Numbered from the stretch's first letter, positions 52,541-63,008 are shown. The stretch: 64,000 nt of DNA from Staphylococcus aureus (GCF_001027105.1 NZ_CP011526.1:496001-560000); one strand, 5' to 3'. Program-made: numbers and translations. Notes: generated from the sequence alone by a model not told the origin.

Positions 52541-53725
52541 ATGGCAAAAGAAAAATTCGATCGTTCTAAAGAACATGCCAATATCGGTACTATCGGTCAC
52601 GTTGACCATGGTAAAACAACATTAACAGCAGCAATCGCTACTGTATTAGCAAAAAATGGTGACTCAGTTGCACAATCATATGACATGATTGACAACGCTC
52701 CAGAAGAAAAAGAACGTGGTATCACAATCAATACTTCTCACATTGAGTACCAAACTGACAAACGTCACTACGCTCACGTTGACTGCCCAGGACACGCTGA
52801 CTACGTTAAAAACATGATCACTGGTGCTGCTCAAATGGACGGCGGTATCTTAGTAGTATCTGCTGCTGACGGTCCAATGCCACAAACTCGTGAACACATT
52901 CTTTTATCACGTAACGTTGGTGTACCAGCATTAGTAGTATTCTTAAACAAAGTTGACATGGTTGACGATGAAGAATTATTAGAATTAGTAGAAATGGAAG
53001 TTCGTGACTTATTAAGCGAATATGACTTCCCAGGTGACGATGTACCTGTAATCGCTGGTTCAGCATTAAAAGCTTTAGAAGGCGATGCTCAATACGAAGA
53101 AAAAATCTTAGAATTAATGGAAGCTGTAGATACTTACATTCCAACTCCAGAACGTGATTCTGACAAACCATTCATGATGCCAGTTGAGGACGTATTCTCA
53201 ATCACTGGTCGTGGTACTGTTGCTACAGGCCGTGTTGAACGTGGTCAAATCAAAGTTGGTGAAGAAGTTGAAATCATCGGTTTACATGACACATCTAAAA
53301 CAACTGTTACAGGTGTTGAAATGTTCCGTAAATTATTAGACTACGCTGAAGCTGGTGACAACATTGGTGCATTATTACGTGGTGTTGCTCGTGAAGACGT
53401 ACAACGTGGTCAAGTATTAGCTGCTCCTGGTTCAATTACACCACATACTGAATTCAAAGCAGAAGTATACGTATTATCAAAAGACGAAGGTGGACGTCAC
53501 ACTCCATTCTTCTCAAACTATCGTCCACAATTCTATTTCCGTACTACTGACGTAACTGGTGTTGTTCACTTACCAGAAGGTACTGAAATGGTAATGCCTG
53601 GTGATAACGTTGAAATGACAGTAGAATTAATCGCTCCAATCGCGATTGAAGACGGTACTCGTTTCTCAATCCGTGAAGGTGGACGTACTGTAGGATCAGG
53701 CGTTGTTACTGAAATCATTAAATAA
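52541..53725 (+). CDS. tuf: Elongation factor Tu (Tuf)
   Basis: 394 residues; GTPase that delivers aminoacyl-tRNA to the ribosome. G1 GHVDHGKTT, the switch I region [11 protein letters not shown]3 DCPGH and G4 NKVD are visible, followed by the two beta-barrel domains. ATG 52541 follows ATAGGAGAG. Codon use is strongly biased toward the preferred codons (for example GGT and CGT), as expected for one of the most abundant proteins. Last gene of the str operon. Confidence 0.99.
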
Positions 53726-53755
53726 TTTCTAATTTCTTAGATTTTATATAAAAAG

Positions 53756-53784
53756 AAGATCCCTCAATCGAGGGGTCTTTTTTT
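53756..53784 (+). terminator. Terminator after tuf
   Basis: AAGATCCCTC, AATC, GAGGGGTCTT, then a T-run; one G-U pair in the stem. Strong terminator. Confidence 0.93.
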
Positions 53785-53905
53785 AATGTGTAAATTTTGT
53801 AATGGCTATTCGATTTAGAAGAACAATAATTGATGAAAGACTGACTAATAAAACTTATAACTGATAATACTGTTTAAATAAAATTGTTGAGTCTTGGACA
53901 TTGTA

Positions 53906-53960
53906 AAATGCTCCCTTCAAAGTTTTCATTTTTTCAATGTCTACTTTGAAGGGAGCATTT
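53906..53960 (-). terminator. Terminator after the M20 amidohydrolase gene
   Basis: A perfect 18-bp inverted repeat, arms 53906-53923 and 53943-53960, lies between the convergent tuf and M20 genes. On the minus strand it is followed by TTTTAC. It can serve the M20 gene and may also stop stray plus-strand transcripts. Confidence 0.8.
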
Positions 53961-54006
53961 CATTAGTTTATGTCTCAGATTCATATCTTTCAATTAATTT
54001 AAATGC

Positions 54007-55191
54007 TTAATTTGTTTTAAATACTTGCTCTAATTCTATGATTTTTAAAAATACAGCTACAGCGTATTTTAATGATTTTTCATCAATATCAAATTTGGGA
54101 TTATGGTGTGGCGCTGTAATACCTTTACTTTCATTACCACAACCAGTCAGAAAGAATGCACCTGGTCGTACTTTCAAATAATGTGAAAAATCTTCTCCAA
54201 TCATCATTAAATCTGATTCATTAAAGCGTACATGTAAGTCATTTGTTGCTTCTTTAATAACTTGATATGCTTTCTCGTTATTATGGACAGGCAAATACCC
54301 TTTAATATAATTCAAATCATAGTTAATATCATTTGCTATTGCTAAACCTTGTAGAAGCTTATCCATTTTGTCCATTACATGATTCTGTATATCTGAATCG
54401 AAAGTTCTAACTGTACCTTTACAAAATGCTTGATCAGGAATAACGCTATCTGTGGTGCCTGCTTGAATCATTCCAAATGAAAGTACAGCTTGTTTAACTG
54501 GATCGATCGTACGTGAAATTATTTTTTGTGCACTTAAAATGAACTCTGCCATGATTACTATTGGGTCAATGGTTTCATGAGGTTTGGCACCATGACCACC
54601 ACGACCTTTAAATGTGACGCTAAATTCATCTGGAGAGGCCATGATTGCCCCCGCACGTGAATGAATAGTTCCAGTAGGATAACCACTCCATAAATGTGTA
54701 CCGTAAATTCTATCTACATTTTCCAGACATCCAGCATCTATCATTTCTTGAGAACCACCTGGCATGATTTCTTCACCGTACTGGAATATTAATACAACAT
54801 TACCTTCTAATAAATGTTTATGTTCATCTAAAATCTCTGCTACAGTAAGTAAAATTGCTGTATGACCATCATGCCCACACGCATGCATACATCCTGGATT
54901 TTTAGACTTATAAGGCACATCGTTTAATTCCTCGACAGGTAACGCATCAAAGTCAGCTCTTAATGCAATGGTAGGTCCTGTGCCCAAGCCTTTAAATGTG
55001 GCTTTGATACCATTGCGGCCGATAGGAGTTTCAATATCACAAGATAACTGGCTTAATTGGTTAACAATATAATCATGTGTTTGAAATTCTTCAAAAGATA
55101 ACTCAGGATATTGGTGTAAATAACGTCTGAGTTGAATTGTTTTATTTTCTTTATTATTTGCTAGTTGGAACCAATCTAACACCCTTATCAC
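54007..55191 (-). CDS. M20 family metallo-amidohydrolase
   Basis: 394 residues, related to N-acyl amino acid amidohydrolases and hippurate hydrolases. The metal-binding motif is GCMHACGHDGHTA (about residues 95-107), with further ligands in QYGEEIMPGG, GTHLW and the late MMIGEDFSHY. The central dimerisation domain begins near FKGRGGHGAKPH. The start is GTG 55191 or the in-frame GTG 55182; neither has a strong ribosome binding site. The substrate cannot be told from sequence. Oriented against its neighbours and divergent from kbl. Confidence 0.9.
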   Translation of the reverse strand: MIRVLDWFQLANNKENKTIQLRRYLHQYPELSFEEFQTHDYIVNQLSQLSCDIETPIGRNGIKATFKGLGTGPTIALRADFDALPVEELNDVPYKSKNPGCMHACGHDGHTAILLTVAEILDEHKHLLEGNVVLIFQYGEEIMPGGSQEMIDAGCLENVDRIYGTHLWSGYPTGTIHSRAGAIMASPDEFSVTFKGRGGHGAKPHETIDPIVIMAEFILSAQKIISRTIDPVKQAVLSFGMIQAGTTDSVIPDQAFCKGTVRTFDSDIQNHVMDKMDKLLQGLAIANDINYDLNYIKGYLPVHNNEKAYQVIKEATNDLHVRFNESDLMMIGEDFSHYLKVRPGAFFLTGCGNESKGITAPHHNPKFDIDEKSLKYAVAVFLKIIELEQVFKTN

Positions 55192-55352
55192 TACTTTCTA
55201 AAATAATGTTTATAGTATAACATTTTATGAAATTATCGTACTAAATGATTGCTTTGAGATATTTTATCTATGAATGATAAGGCTTTCAAGTTATGTAGAA
55301 TTACTGTATGATAAAGGTATTACCAAACAATACTTAAGGGGGATTATATACT

Positions 55353-56540
55353 GTGGTTCAATCATTACATGAGTTTTTAGAGGAAAATATAAATTATCTA
55401 AAAGAAAATGGTTTGTATAATGAAATAGATACAATTGAAGGTGCAAACGGACCAGAAATCAAAATCAATGGGAAATCATACATTAACTTATCTTCAAATA
55501 ATTATTTAGGACTAGCAACAAATGAAGATTTGAAATCAGCTGCAAAAGCAGCTATTGATACACATGGTGTAGGTGCAGGCGCTGTTCGTACAATCAATGG
55601 TACATTAGATTTACACGACGAATTAGAAGAAACACTAGCAAAATTTAAAGGAACAGAAGCTGCAATAGCTTATCAATCAGGATTTAATTGTAATATGGCT
55701 GCTATTTCAGCTGTCATGAATAAAAATGATGCTATTTTATCAGATGAGCTTAATCATGCATCAATTATTGATGGATGTCGCTTATCTAAAGCTAAAATTA
55801 TTCGAGTTAACCATTCAGACATGGATGATTTACGTGCGAAAGCAAAAGAAGCAGTTGAATCAGGTCAATACAATAAAGTGATGTATATCACTGATGGCGT
55901 TTTTAGTATGGATGGTGATGTGGCTAAATTACCTGAAATTGTAGAAATTGCAGAAGAATTTGGTTTATTAACTTATGTTGACGACGCTCATGGTTCAGGT
56001 GTTATGGGTAAAGGCGCTGGTACGGTTAAACATTTTGGTTTACAAGATAAAATCGATTTCCAAATAGGTACGCTTTCTAAAGCAATTGGTGTCGTTGGCG
56101 GTTATGTAGCAGGTACAAAAGAGTTAATAGATTGGTTAAAAGCACAATCACGACCATTCTTATTCTCTACATCATTAGCACCTGGGGATACCAAAGCAAT
56201 AACTGAAGCAGTTAAAAAGTTAATGGATTCAACTGAATTACATGATAAATTATGGAACAATGCACAATATTTAAAAAATGGATTGTCAAAATTAGGATAT
56301 GATACAGGTGAGTCAGAAACTCCAATTACACCAGTAATTATTGGTGATGAAAAAACAACTCAAGAATTTAGTAAGCGTTTAAAAGACGAAGGTGTCTATG
56401 TGAAATCTATCGTTTTCCCAACAGTACCAAGAGGTACAGGACGTGTAAGAAATATGCCTACAGCTGCACATACAAAAGACATGTTAGATGAAGCAATTGC
56501 GGCTTATGAAAAAGTAGGAAAAGAAATGAAGTTGATTTAA
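55353..56540 (+). CDS. kbl: 2-amino-3-ketobutyrate CoA ligase Kbl (glycine C-acetyltransferase)
   Basis: PLP enzyme of the alpha-oxoamine synthase family, 395 residues. It splits 2-amino-3-ketobutyrate with CoA into glycine and acetyl-CoA. The PLP lysine is in [14 protein letters not shown], and other family segments are [20 protein letters not shown] and [14 protein letters not shown] 55353 follows AAGGGGG. The partner dehydrogenase needed to make its substrate is probably the gene at 59695. BioF-type activity is a less likely alternative because no biotin genes are near. Confidence 0.93.
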   Translation: MVQSLHEFLEENINYLKENGLYNEIDTIEGANGPEIKINGKSYINLSSNNYLGLATNEDLKSAAKAAIDTHGVGAGAVRTINGTLDLHDELEETLAKFKGTEAAIAYQSGFNCNMAAISAVMNKNDAILSDELNHASIIDGCRLSKAKIIRVNHSDMDDLRAKAKEAVESGQYNKVMYITDGVFSMDGDVAKLPEIVEIAEEFGLLTYVDDAHGSGVMGKGAGTVKHFGLQDKIDFQIGTLSKAIGVVGGYVAGTKELIDWLKAQSRPFLFSTSLAPGDTKAITEAVKKLMDSTELHDKLWNNAQYLKNGLSKLGYDTGESETPITPVIIGDEKTTQEFSKRLKDEGVYVKSIVFPTVPRGTGRVRNMPTAAHTKDMLDEAIAAYEKVGKEMKLI

Positions 56541-56552
56541 TATTTATTTATT

Positions 56553-56583
56553 CCCACGGCAAATATTGTCGTGGGCTTTTTTT
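56553..56583 (+). terminator. Terminator after kbl
   Basis: CCCACGGCAA (56553-56562) pairs with TTGTCGTGGG (56566-56575) with one G-U pair, followed by C and a run of T. Confidence 0.93.
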
Positions 56584-56805
56584 AATGTTTAGTTTATTAA
56601 CAGTAAGTTCGTATATCAATGTTTAGTGCTCCCCAAAATTGAAGTTTGAATTTTAAAAGCATCTTGTAGAATTTAGTTGTATTTTTTTCAAAGAAATTCA
56701 TTTTGATTATTTTTGATAATGAGCATTTTAATAGTAATACATGTTTATAGTGTGTAGTATATGTCTATACTAGTAGTAACTATATAGAGAAAGTAGGAAT
56801 AAACT

Positions 56806-57684
56806 ATGTCACAAGATGTAAATGAATTAAGTAAGCAACCAACGCCAGATAAAGCAGAAGATAACGCATTTTTCCCATCACCATATTCCCTTAGTCAATA
56901 TACAGCACCTAAAACAGATTTTGATGGTGTTGAACACAAAGGTGCCTATAAAGATGGTAAATGGAAAGTATTGATGATTGCTGCTGAAGAGCGATATGTA
57001 TTATTGGAAAATGGAAAAATGTTCTCTACGGGTAATCATCCTGTTGAAATGTTATTACCTTTACATCATTTAATGGAAGCAGGTTTTGACGTTGATGTTG
57101 CGACATTATCTGGTTATCCAGTTAAATTAGAATTATGGGCTATGCCAACTGAAGACGAGGCAGTTATAAGTACTTATAATAAATTGAAAGAAAAATTAAA
57201 ACAGCCAAAAAAATTAGCAGATGTGATTAAAAATGAATTAGGACCTGATTCAGACTATTTATCTGTCTTTATCCCAGGCGGACATGCTGCAGTTGTTGGT
57301 ATTTCTGAAAGTGAGGACGTTCAACAAACATTAGATTGGGCATTAGACAATGACCGCTTTATAGTTACATTATGTCATGGACCAGCAGCACTACTTTCAG
57401 CAGGGCTTAACAGAGAAAAATCTCCATTAGAAGGATACTCTGTTTGTGTCTTCCCTGACTCATTAGATGAAGGTGCAAATATTGAAATAGGTTATTTACC
57501 TGGACGCTTGAAATGGTTAGTTGCTGATTTATTAACTAAACAAGGATTAAAAGTAGTTAACGACGATATGACAGGAAGAACGTTAAAAGATCGTAAATTA
57601 TTAACAGGTGACAGTCCTTTAGCTTCAAATGAGTTAGGAAAATTAGCAGTTAATGAAATGTTAAATGCAATACAAAATAAATAA
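56806..57684 (+). CDS. hchA: Hsp31-type glyoxalase III / protein deglycase HchA
   Basis: 292 residues of the DJ-1/PfpI superfamily. The nucleophile is Cys190 with His191 in [14 protein letters not shown], and the conserved acidic residue lies in [10 protein letters not shown]. Members convert methylglyoxal to lactate and act as holding chaperones. ATG 56806 is preceded by AAAGTAGG. It is a single-gene unit with a strong terminator. The upstream 220 bases are AT-rich; I cannot name the promoter type. Confidence 0.95.
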
Positions 57685-57699
57685 TTAAATATTAATTAG

Positions 57700-57739
57700 A
57701 GGAGCCTCATATGTAAATGTATGAGGGCTCTTTTTTTTT
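57700..57739 (+). terminator. Terminator after hchA
   Basis: GAGCCTCATA pairs with TATGAGGGCTC, with a one-base bulge, followed by nine T. Confidence 0.93.
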
Positions 57740-57791
57740 GGCAAAATTTAAGTGATACTTGTAAAATAGAACCTATTATGAGTATGATTTA

Positions 57792-57805
57792 AGAAAACGC
57801 TTGCA
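57792..57805 (+). promoter_or_regulatory. CcpA (cre) site before araB
   Basis: AGAAAACGCTTGCA matches the catabolite-response consensus TGWNANCGNTNWCA except at positions 1 and 12. It lies 39 bases before the ribulokinase start, suggesting repression by CcpA when glucose is present. Confidence 0.65.
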
Positions 57806-57843
57806 AAACTAATAACCGCAACTAGCGATATGGAGGAAACATG

Positions 57844-59481
57844 ATGTCTTATAGCATTGGAATTGATTATGGAACTGCTTCAGGCCGTGTGTTTTTAATT
57901 AATACAACTAACGGTCAAGTAGTATCAAAATTTGTGAAACCATATACACATGGTGTCATTGAGAGTGAATTAAATGGTTTGAAAATACCACATACATATG
58001 CACTTCAAAATAGTAATGATTATTTAGAAATTATGGAAGAAGGAATATCATATATAGTACGTGAATCAAAAATAGATCCAGACAATATAGTAGGTATTGG
58101 TATAGACTTTACTTCATCTACTATTATTTTTACTGACGAAAACCTTAACCCGGTACATAACTTAAAACAATTTAAAAACAATCCACATGCGTATGTGAAA
58201 CTTTGGAAACATCATGGTGCATATAAAGAGGCAGAGAAATTATATCAAACTGCTATTGAAAATAATAATAAGTGGTTAGGCCATTATGGATATAATGTTA
58301 GTAGTGAATGGATGATTCCCAAAATAATGGAGGTCATGAATCGAGCACCAGAAATTATGGAAAAAACGGCTTATATTATGGAAGCGGGCGATTGGATTGT
58401 AAATAAATTAACTAATAAAAATGTACGCTCGAATTGTGGATTAGGTTTCAAAGCATTTTGGGAAGAAGAAACAGGGTTTCATTATGATTTATTTGATAAA
58501 ATAGACCCCAAATTATCAAAAGTAATTCAAGATAAAGTATCTGCACCGGTTGTTAATATTGGTGAAGCAGTAGGGAAACTGGATGATAAAATGGCACAGA
58601 AATTAGGATTATCAAAAGAAACTATGGTAAGTCCTTTTATTATTGATGCCCATGCTAGTTTATTAGGTATTGGGTCTGAAAAAGATAAAGAAATGACTAT
58701 GGTGATGGGAACAAGCACATGCCATCTTATGTTAAATGAAAAGCAACATCAAGTGCCAGGTATATCAGGTTCTGTAAAAGGAGCAATTATTCCAGAATTA
58801 TTTGCTTATGAAGCGGGGCAATCAGCAGTAGGTGATTTGTTTGAGTATGTCGCTAAGCAAGCACCAAAGTCATATGTAGATGAAGCAGAAAATAGAAATA
58901 TGACTGTATTTGAATTAATGAATGAAAAGATAAAACATCAAATGCCAGGTGAAAGTGGGCTCATTGCTCTTGATTGGCATAATGGAAATCGAAGTGTATT
59001 AAGTGATAGCAATTTAACAGGTTGTATCTTTGGATTAACTTTACAAACTAAGCATGAGGATATTTATAGAGCATATTTAGAAGCTACAGCATTTGGTACT
59101 AAGATGATTATGCAACAGTATCAAGATTGGCATATGGAAGTAGAAAAGGTATTTGCATGTGGCGGTATACCTAAAAAGAATGCTGTTATGATGGATATCT
59201 ATGCGAATGTACTGAATAAAAAACTAATTGTTATGGATAGTGAGTATGCACCAGCAATAGGCGCAGCAATATTAGGTGCAGTCAGTGGTGGCGCACATAA
59301 TTCAATTAATGACGCAGTTGATGCTATGAAAGAGCCAATTTTATACGAAATTAATCCAGAAGCGGAAAAAGTACAAAGGTATGAAACATTATTTAAAGCT
59401 TATAAGGCTTTACATGATATCCATGGTTATAAAAAAGCTAATATAATGAAAGATATCCAGAGTTTAAGAGTTGAGGGATAA
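57844..59481 (+). CDS. araB: FGGY-family ribulokinase (AraB-like)
   Basis: 545 residues; phosphorylates ribulose, by homology L-ribulose. Actin-like ATPase fold: GIDYGTASGRVF at the N-terminus, GIGIDFTSSTIIF, GTSTCHLM, and the FGGY-type late segment VFACGGIPKKNAVMMDIYAN. GGAGG at 57832-57836 is 7 bases before ATG 57844; the ATG at 57841 is too close. No araA, araD or sugar transporter lies nearby, so the pathway role is unclear. A cre site is upstream. Confidence 0.88.
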   Translation: MSYSIGIDYGTASGRVFLINTTNGQVVSKFVKPYTHGVIESELNGLKIPHTYALQNSNDYLEIMEEGISYIVRESKIDPDNIVGIGIDFTSSTIIFTDENLNPVHNLKQFKNNPHAYVKLWKHHGAYKEAEKLYQTAIENNNKWLGHYGYNVSSEWMIPKIMEVMNRAPEIMEKTAYIMEAGDWIVNKLTNKNVRSNCGLGFKAFWEEETGFHYDLFDKIDPKLSKVIQDKVSAPVVNIGEAVGKLDDKMAQKLGLSKETMVSPFIIDAHASLLGIGSEKDKEMTMVMGTSTCHLMLNEKQHQVPGISGSVKGAIIPELFAYEAGQSAVGDLFEYVAKQAPKSYVDEAENRNMTVFELMNEKIKHQMPGESGLIALDWHNGNRSVLSDSNLTGCIFGLTLQTKHEDIYRAYLEATAFGTKMIMQQYQDWHMEVEKVFACGGIPKKNAVMMDIYANVLNKKLIVMDSEYAPAIGAAILGAVSGGAHNSINDAVDAMKEPILYEINPEAEKVQRYETLFKAYKALHDIHGYKKANIMKDIQSLRVEG

Positions 59482-59598
59482 AAAATTTAATTTGACAGTA
59501 ATTAGCAATAATAAACGCTATAAATTACTAAAATCAATTAATACAACTAGAATTTCCATTTACAGAAATATCAGCAACATGTACATGTCATATATACA

Positions 59599-59612
59599 AG
59601 AAAGCGCTTTTA
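59599..59612 (+). promoter_or_regulatory. CcpA (cre) site before the threonine dehydrogenase-like gene
   Basis: AGAAAGCGCTTTTA matches the cre consensus except at two positions. It lies just before a TATAAT (59616-59621) and about 80 bases before the gene start, so CcpA could block the promoter. Confidence 0.65.
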
Positions 59613-59694
59613 TATTATAATTATTATGAAAATGAATATTATGTCCGCTTGTGATGGACTATAGCTATATAGAAGAGACAAAGGAGATATTTCT

Positions 59695-60660
59695 ATGAAA
59701 AAAATTATGATTACTGGTGCATTAGGACAAATTGGTACAGAATTAGTTGTTAAGTGCAGAGAAATTTATGGGACAGATAATGTTCTTGCTACAGATATTA
59801 GGGAACCTGAAGCAGACTCACCTGTACAAAATGGACCATTTGAAATCTTAGACGTAACAGATCGTGACCGTATGTTTGAGTTAGTTAGGGACTTTGAAGC
59901 GGATAGTCTAATGCATATGGCAGCATTATTATCAGCAACTGCTGAGAAAAATCCAATTCTAGCTTGGGATTTAAATATGGGTGGATTAATGAATGCATTA
60001 GAAGCTGCAAGAACTTATAATTTGCACTTTTTCACACCAAGTTCAATTGGTGCATTTGGAGACTCAACTCCTAAAGTTAATACGCCACAAGTAACGATTC
60101 AGCAACCTACGACAATGTATGGTGTAAATAAAGTAGCTGGAGAATTATTGTGTCAATACTATTTCAAACGTTTTGGTGTAGATACAAGAAGTGTTAGATT
60201 CCCAGGTTTAATCTCGCATGTTAAAGAGCCAGGTGGCGGTACTACAGACTATGCTGTTGAAATATACTTCAAAGCAGTAAGAGAGGGTCATTATACAAGC
60301 TTCATAGATAAAGGCACGTATATGGATATGATGTATATGGATGATGCAATTGAAGCAATTATTAAACTTATGGAAGCAGACGACGCTAAATTAGAAACTA
60401 GAAATGGTTATAATTTGAGCGCAATGAGTTTTGATCCAGAGATGGTAAAAGAAGCAATTCAAGAATACTATCCCAATTTTACATTAGATTACGATGTTGA
60501 TCCTATTAGACAAGGTATCGCTAATAGTTGGCCGGATTCTATTGATACAAGCTGTTCACGTGGCGAATGGGGATTTGATCCTAAATATGATTTAGCGAGC
60601 ATGACTAAATTAATGTTAGAAGCTATTGAACAAAAAGATACTGTTAAAAATAATAACTAA
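59695..60660 (+). CDS. NAD-dependent epimerase-fold protein, probable L-threonine 3-dehydrogenase (SDR type)
   Basis: 321 residues of the extended short-chain dehydrogenase family. NAD site GALGQIG (residues 7-13), then [29 protein letters not shown], and the catalytic Tyr-Lys in [12 protein letters not shown], with RFPGLIS after it. This pattern is that of the SDR-type L-threonine dehydrogenases rather than UDP-glucose epimerases. With Kbl it would turn threonine into glycine and acetyl-CoA. ATG 59695 follows AAAGGAG. The assignment is by motif memory, so moderate. Confidence 0.75.
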   Translation: MKKIMITGALGQIGTELVVKCREIYGTDNVLATDIREPEADSPVQNGPFEILDVTDRDRMFELVRDFEADSLMHMAALLSATAEKNPILAWDLNMGGLMNALEAARTYNLHFFTPSSIGAFGDSTPKVNTPQVTIQQPTTMYGVNKVAGELLCQYYFKRFGVDTRSVRFPGLISHVKEPGGGTTDYAVEIYFKAVREGHYTSFIDKGTYMDMMYMDDAIEAIIKLMEADDAKLETRNGYNLSAMSFDPEMVKEAIQEYYPNFTLDYDVDPIRQGIANSWPDSIDTSCSRGEWGFDPKYDLASMTKLMLEAIEQKDTVKNNN

Positions 60661-60702
60661 TCATTTCCATTCACTTTAATACACGGAATGATATTTTAAA
60701 TT

Positions 60703-60800
60703 ACTCTTTATTTTAATAAACTAGTGCATGAATTCTAATATTATTCATTATACTTATTGAATTCGCGAGCTTAGTTCATTTTAAAGTAAAGAGTTTTTTG
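60703..60800 (+). terminator. Long imperfect hairpin with T-tail after the dehydrogenase gene
   Basis: ACTCTTTA (60703-60710) pairs with TAAAGAGT (60787-60794). Inside, TTTAA/TTAAA, AACTA/TAGTT and GAATTC/GAATTC (60730-60735, 60759-60764) extend the stem. Six T follow. An unusually long terminator-like structure of about 92 bases. Confidence 0.6.
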
Positions 60801-60902
60801 TATGTAAAGTATATTAGTAAAACACAGATTACTTGTCTCTGTGAAATTAATACGTTTATACTAAAAGATATAGTCTTTCTAGAAATCTGTTAATTAATTT
60901 TG

Positions 60903-60917
60903 AATTTTTAGAAAATT
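60903..60917 (+). promoter_or_regulatory. CodY box before ilvE
   Basis: AATTTTTAGAAAATT matches the CodY consensus AATTTTCWGAAAATT at 14 of 15 positions and ends 3 bases before the -35 of the ilvE promoter. CodY, loaded with branched-chain amino acids and GTP, would reduce ilvE expression. Confidence 0.8.
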
Positions 60918-60919
60918 TG

Positions 60920-60948
60920 TTGAACAGCAAAATATGGATTGTTATAAT
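60920..60948 (+). promoter_or_regulatory. ilvE promoter
   Basis: TTGAAC (60920-60925), 17 bases, TATAAT (60943-60948), about 45 bases before the ilvE start. Confidence 0.78.
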
Positions 60949-60994
60949 TTAAGTTAAACAAATTCTTATACAATATTATTAGGAGGCAATCACC

Positions 60995-62071
60995 ATGTCA
61001 CAAGCAGTTAAAGTTGAACGACGAGAAACATTAAAACAAAAACCAAATACATCTCAACTAGGTTTTGGTAAATATTTTACTGATTATATGTTGAGTTATG
61101 ATTATGATGCAGATAAAGGATGGCATGATTTGAAGATAGTACCTTATGGTCCTATTGAAATTTCACCTGCTGCACAAGGTGTTCATTATGGTCAATCGGT
61201 ATTCGAAGGATTAAAAGCATATAAAAGAGATGGGGAAGTTGCACTTTTCCGTCCTGAAGAAAATTTTAAGCGTCTTAATAACTCGTTAGCACGATTAGAA
61301 ATGCCTCAAGTAGACGAAGCAGAATTGTTAGAGGGGCTAAAACAATTAGTTGATATTGAAAGAGATTGGATTCCTGAAGGGGAAGGTCAATCATTATATA
61401 TTCGTCCATTTGTTTTTGCAACAGAAGGGGCACTTGGCGTTGGTGCATCACATCAGTATAAATTATTAATTATTTTATCTCCTTCAGGTGCATATTATGG
61501 TGGTGAAACTTTAAAACCAACTAAAATCTATGTAGAAGATGAATATGTGCGTGCTGTTCGTGGCGGTGTAGGCTTTGCAAAAGTTGCAGGTAACTATGCG
61601 GCAAGTTTATTAGCACAAACTAATGCAAATAAATTAGGTTATGACCAAGTATTATGGCTTGATGGTGTTGAACAGAAATATATCGAAGAAGTTGGTAGCA
61701 TGAACATTTTCTTCGTTGAAAATGGCAAAGTAATTACACCAGAGTTGAATGGCAGTATTTTACCTGGTATTACACGTAAATCTATTATCGAATTAGCTAA
61801 AAACTTAGGATATGAAGTCGAAGAGCGCCGCGTTTCAATCGATGAATTATTCGAATCATATGATAAAGGTGAGTTAACAGAAGTATTTGGTAGTGGTACT
61901 GCAGCAGTTATTTCACCTGTGGGTACATTGAGATACGAAGATCGTGAAATCGTTATTAATAATAATGAGACTGGTGAAATTACTCAAAAATTATACGACG
62001 TCTATACTGGTATTCAAAATGGTACTTTAGAAGATAAAAATGGTTGGAGAGTCGTTGTACCAAAATATTAA
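60995..62071 (+). CDS. ilvE: Branched-chain amino acid aminotransferase IlvE
   Basis: PLP enzyme (fold type IV), 358 residues, that interconverts leucine, isoleucine and valine with their keto acids; the keto acids also feed branched fatty acid synthesis. Signature parts are [23 protein letters not shown] (with the PLP lysine) and [11 protein letters not shown], then [15 protein letters not shown] 60995 follows TTAGGAGG. A CodY box precedes the promoter, in keeping with amino-acid control. Confidence 0.97.
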
Positions 62072-62122
62072 TAAAAATTGAATATAATCATGAAAACAAT
62101 ATGCAAAAGTTAATCATGACTA

Positions 62123-62198
62123 AAATCCCTTTCAATGAAGCGAAGCATGGTAATAAATTAAGTTTACAATGTTTATTGTTAAGTATTGAAGGGGATTT
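62123..62198 (+). other. Hairpin between ilvE and the HAD gene
   Basis: AAATCCCTTTCAAT (62123-62136) pairs with ATTGAAGGGGATTT (62185-62198) with one G-U pair, around a 48-base loop that can fold further (ACAAT/ATTGT). A moderately T-rich stretch follows, so it may be the ilvE terminator. Confidence 0.55.
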
Positions 62199-62320
62199 CA
62201 CTTATTATTATATTTAATTCAATATTTAAATAGAACAATACTACGAGTTCATTTTCAGGGGATAACGAATATCATAGAATCAGCATAATACGAAATAAAT
62301 AAATAGGAGTATTGATATCA

Positions 62321-63004
62321 ATGGAATGGATATTATTTGATAAAGATGGTACGTTAATTGAATTTGATAGAAGTTGGGAAAAAATAGGGGTACGATTTGT
62401 ACAATCATTGCTTGAGACTTTCCCAGTACATAATAAAGAAGCTGCTTTAAGACAACTCGGTGTCATTAAAGAATCTATTGATCCAAAATCAGTGATGGGT
62501 TCAGGATCTTTACAACAAATTATCCAGGCATTTAATGATGTGACGGGACAAGATACAACCGACTGGTCCAAGTCAACAAGTCAAAAGCTGGTAGATGAAC
62601 GTATTCCTGAAATTAATTGGGTAGAAGGTGTTAAAGAAGCACTTATCGATTTGAAAGCAAAAGGCTATCAACTTGGTATTGTTACGAGTGATACTAAAAA
62701 AGGTGTAGAACAATTTTTAGCACATACCAATGCTACCTCGTTGTTCGATTTGATCATTTCTACCGAAGCGGATGCCTATGAGAAGCCAAATCCTAAAGTA
62801 TTATCGCCTTTATTTGAGCAATATAATGTAGATCCTCAGAAAGTAGCTATAGTAGGAGACACTGCTAATGATATGAAGACAGCAAGTAATGCAAATTTAG
62901 GTATGGCAATAGGTGTATTAACAGGTATTGCAACAAAAGAAGAATTACATGAAGCTGATATTATTTTAAATAGTGCGGCAGATATTTTAGAAGCTTTAAA
63001 TTAA
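62321..63004 (+). CDS. HAD-superfamily phosphatase (phosphoglycolate phosphatase-like)
   Basis: 227 residues. Motif I FDKDGTLIEFD at the N-terminus carries the nucleophile Asp, a helical cap follows (about 15-85), then motif II IVTSDT, motif III lysine in EKPNPK, and motif IV GDTANDMKTA. ATG 62321 is 11 bases after TAGGAG; the TTG at 62312 is too close to it. The small helical cap suggests a small phosphorylated metabolite, but the substrate is not readable. Confidence 0.9.
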   Translation: MEWILFDKDGTLIEFDRSWEKIGVRFVQSLLETFPVHNKEAALRQLGVIKESIDPKSVMGSGSLQQIIQAFNDVTGQDTTDWSKSTSQKLVDERIPEINWVEGVKEALIDLKAKGYQLGIVTSDTKKGVEQFLAHTNATSLFDLIISTEADAYEKPNPKVLSPLFEQYNVDPQKVAIVGDTANDMKTASNANLGMAIGVLTGIATKEELHEADIILNSAADILEALN

Positions 63005-63008
63005 AAAG

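Larger units (their letters stand above)
60661..60994. other. Gap between the dehydrogenase gene and ilvE
   Basis: It holds the long hairpin above, a CodY-type box and the ilvE promoter. I see no gene. Confidence 0.6.
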
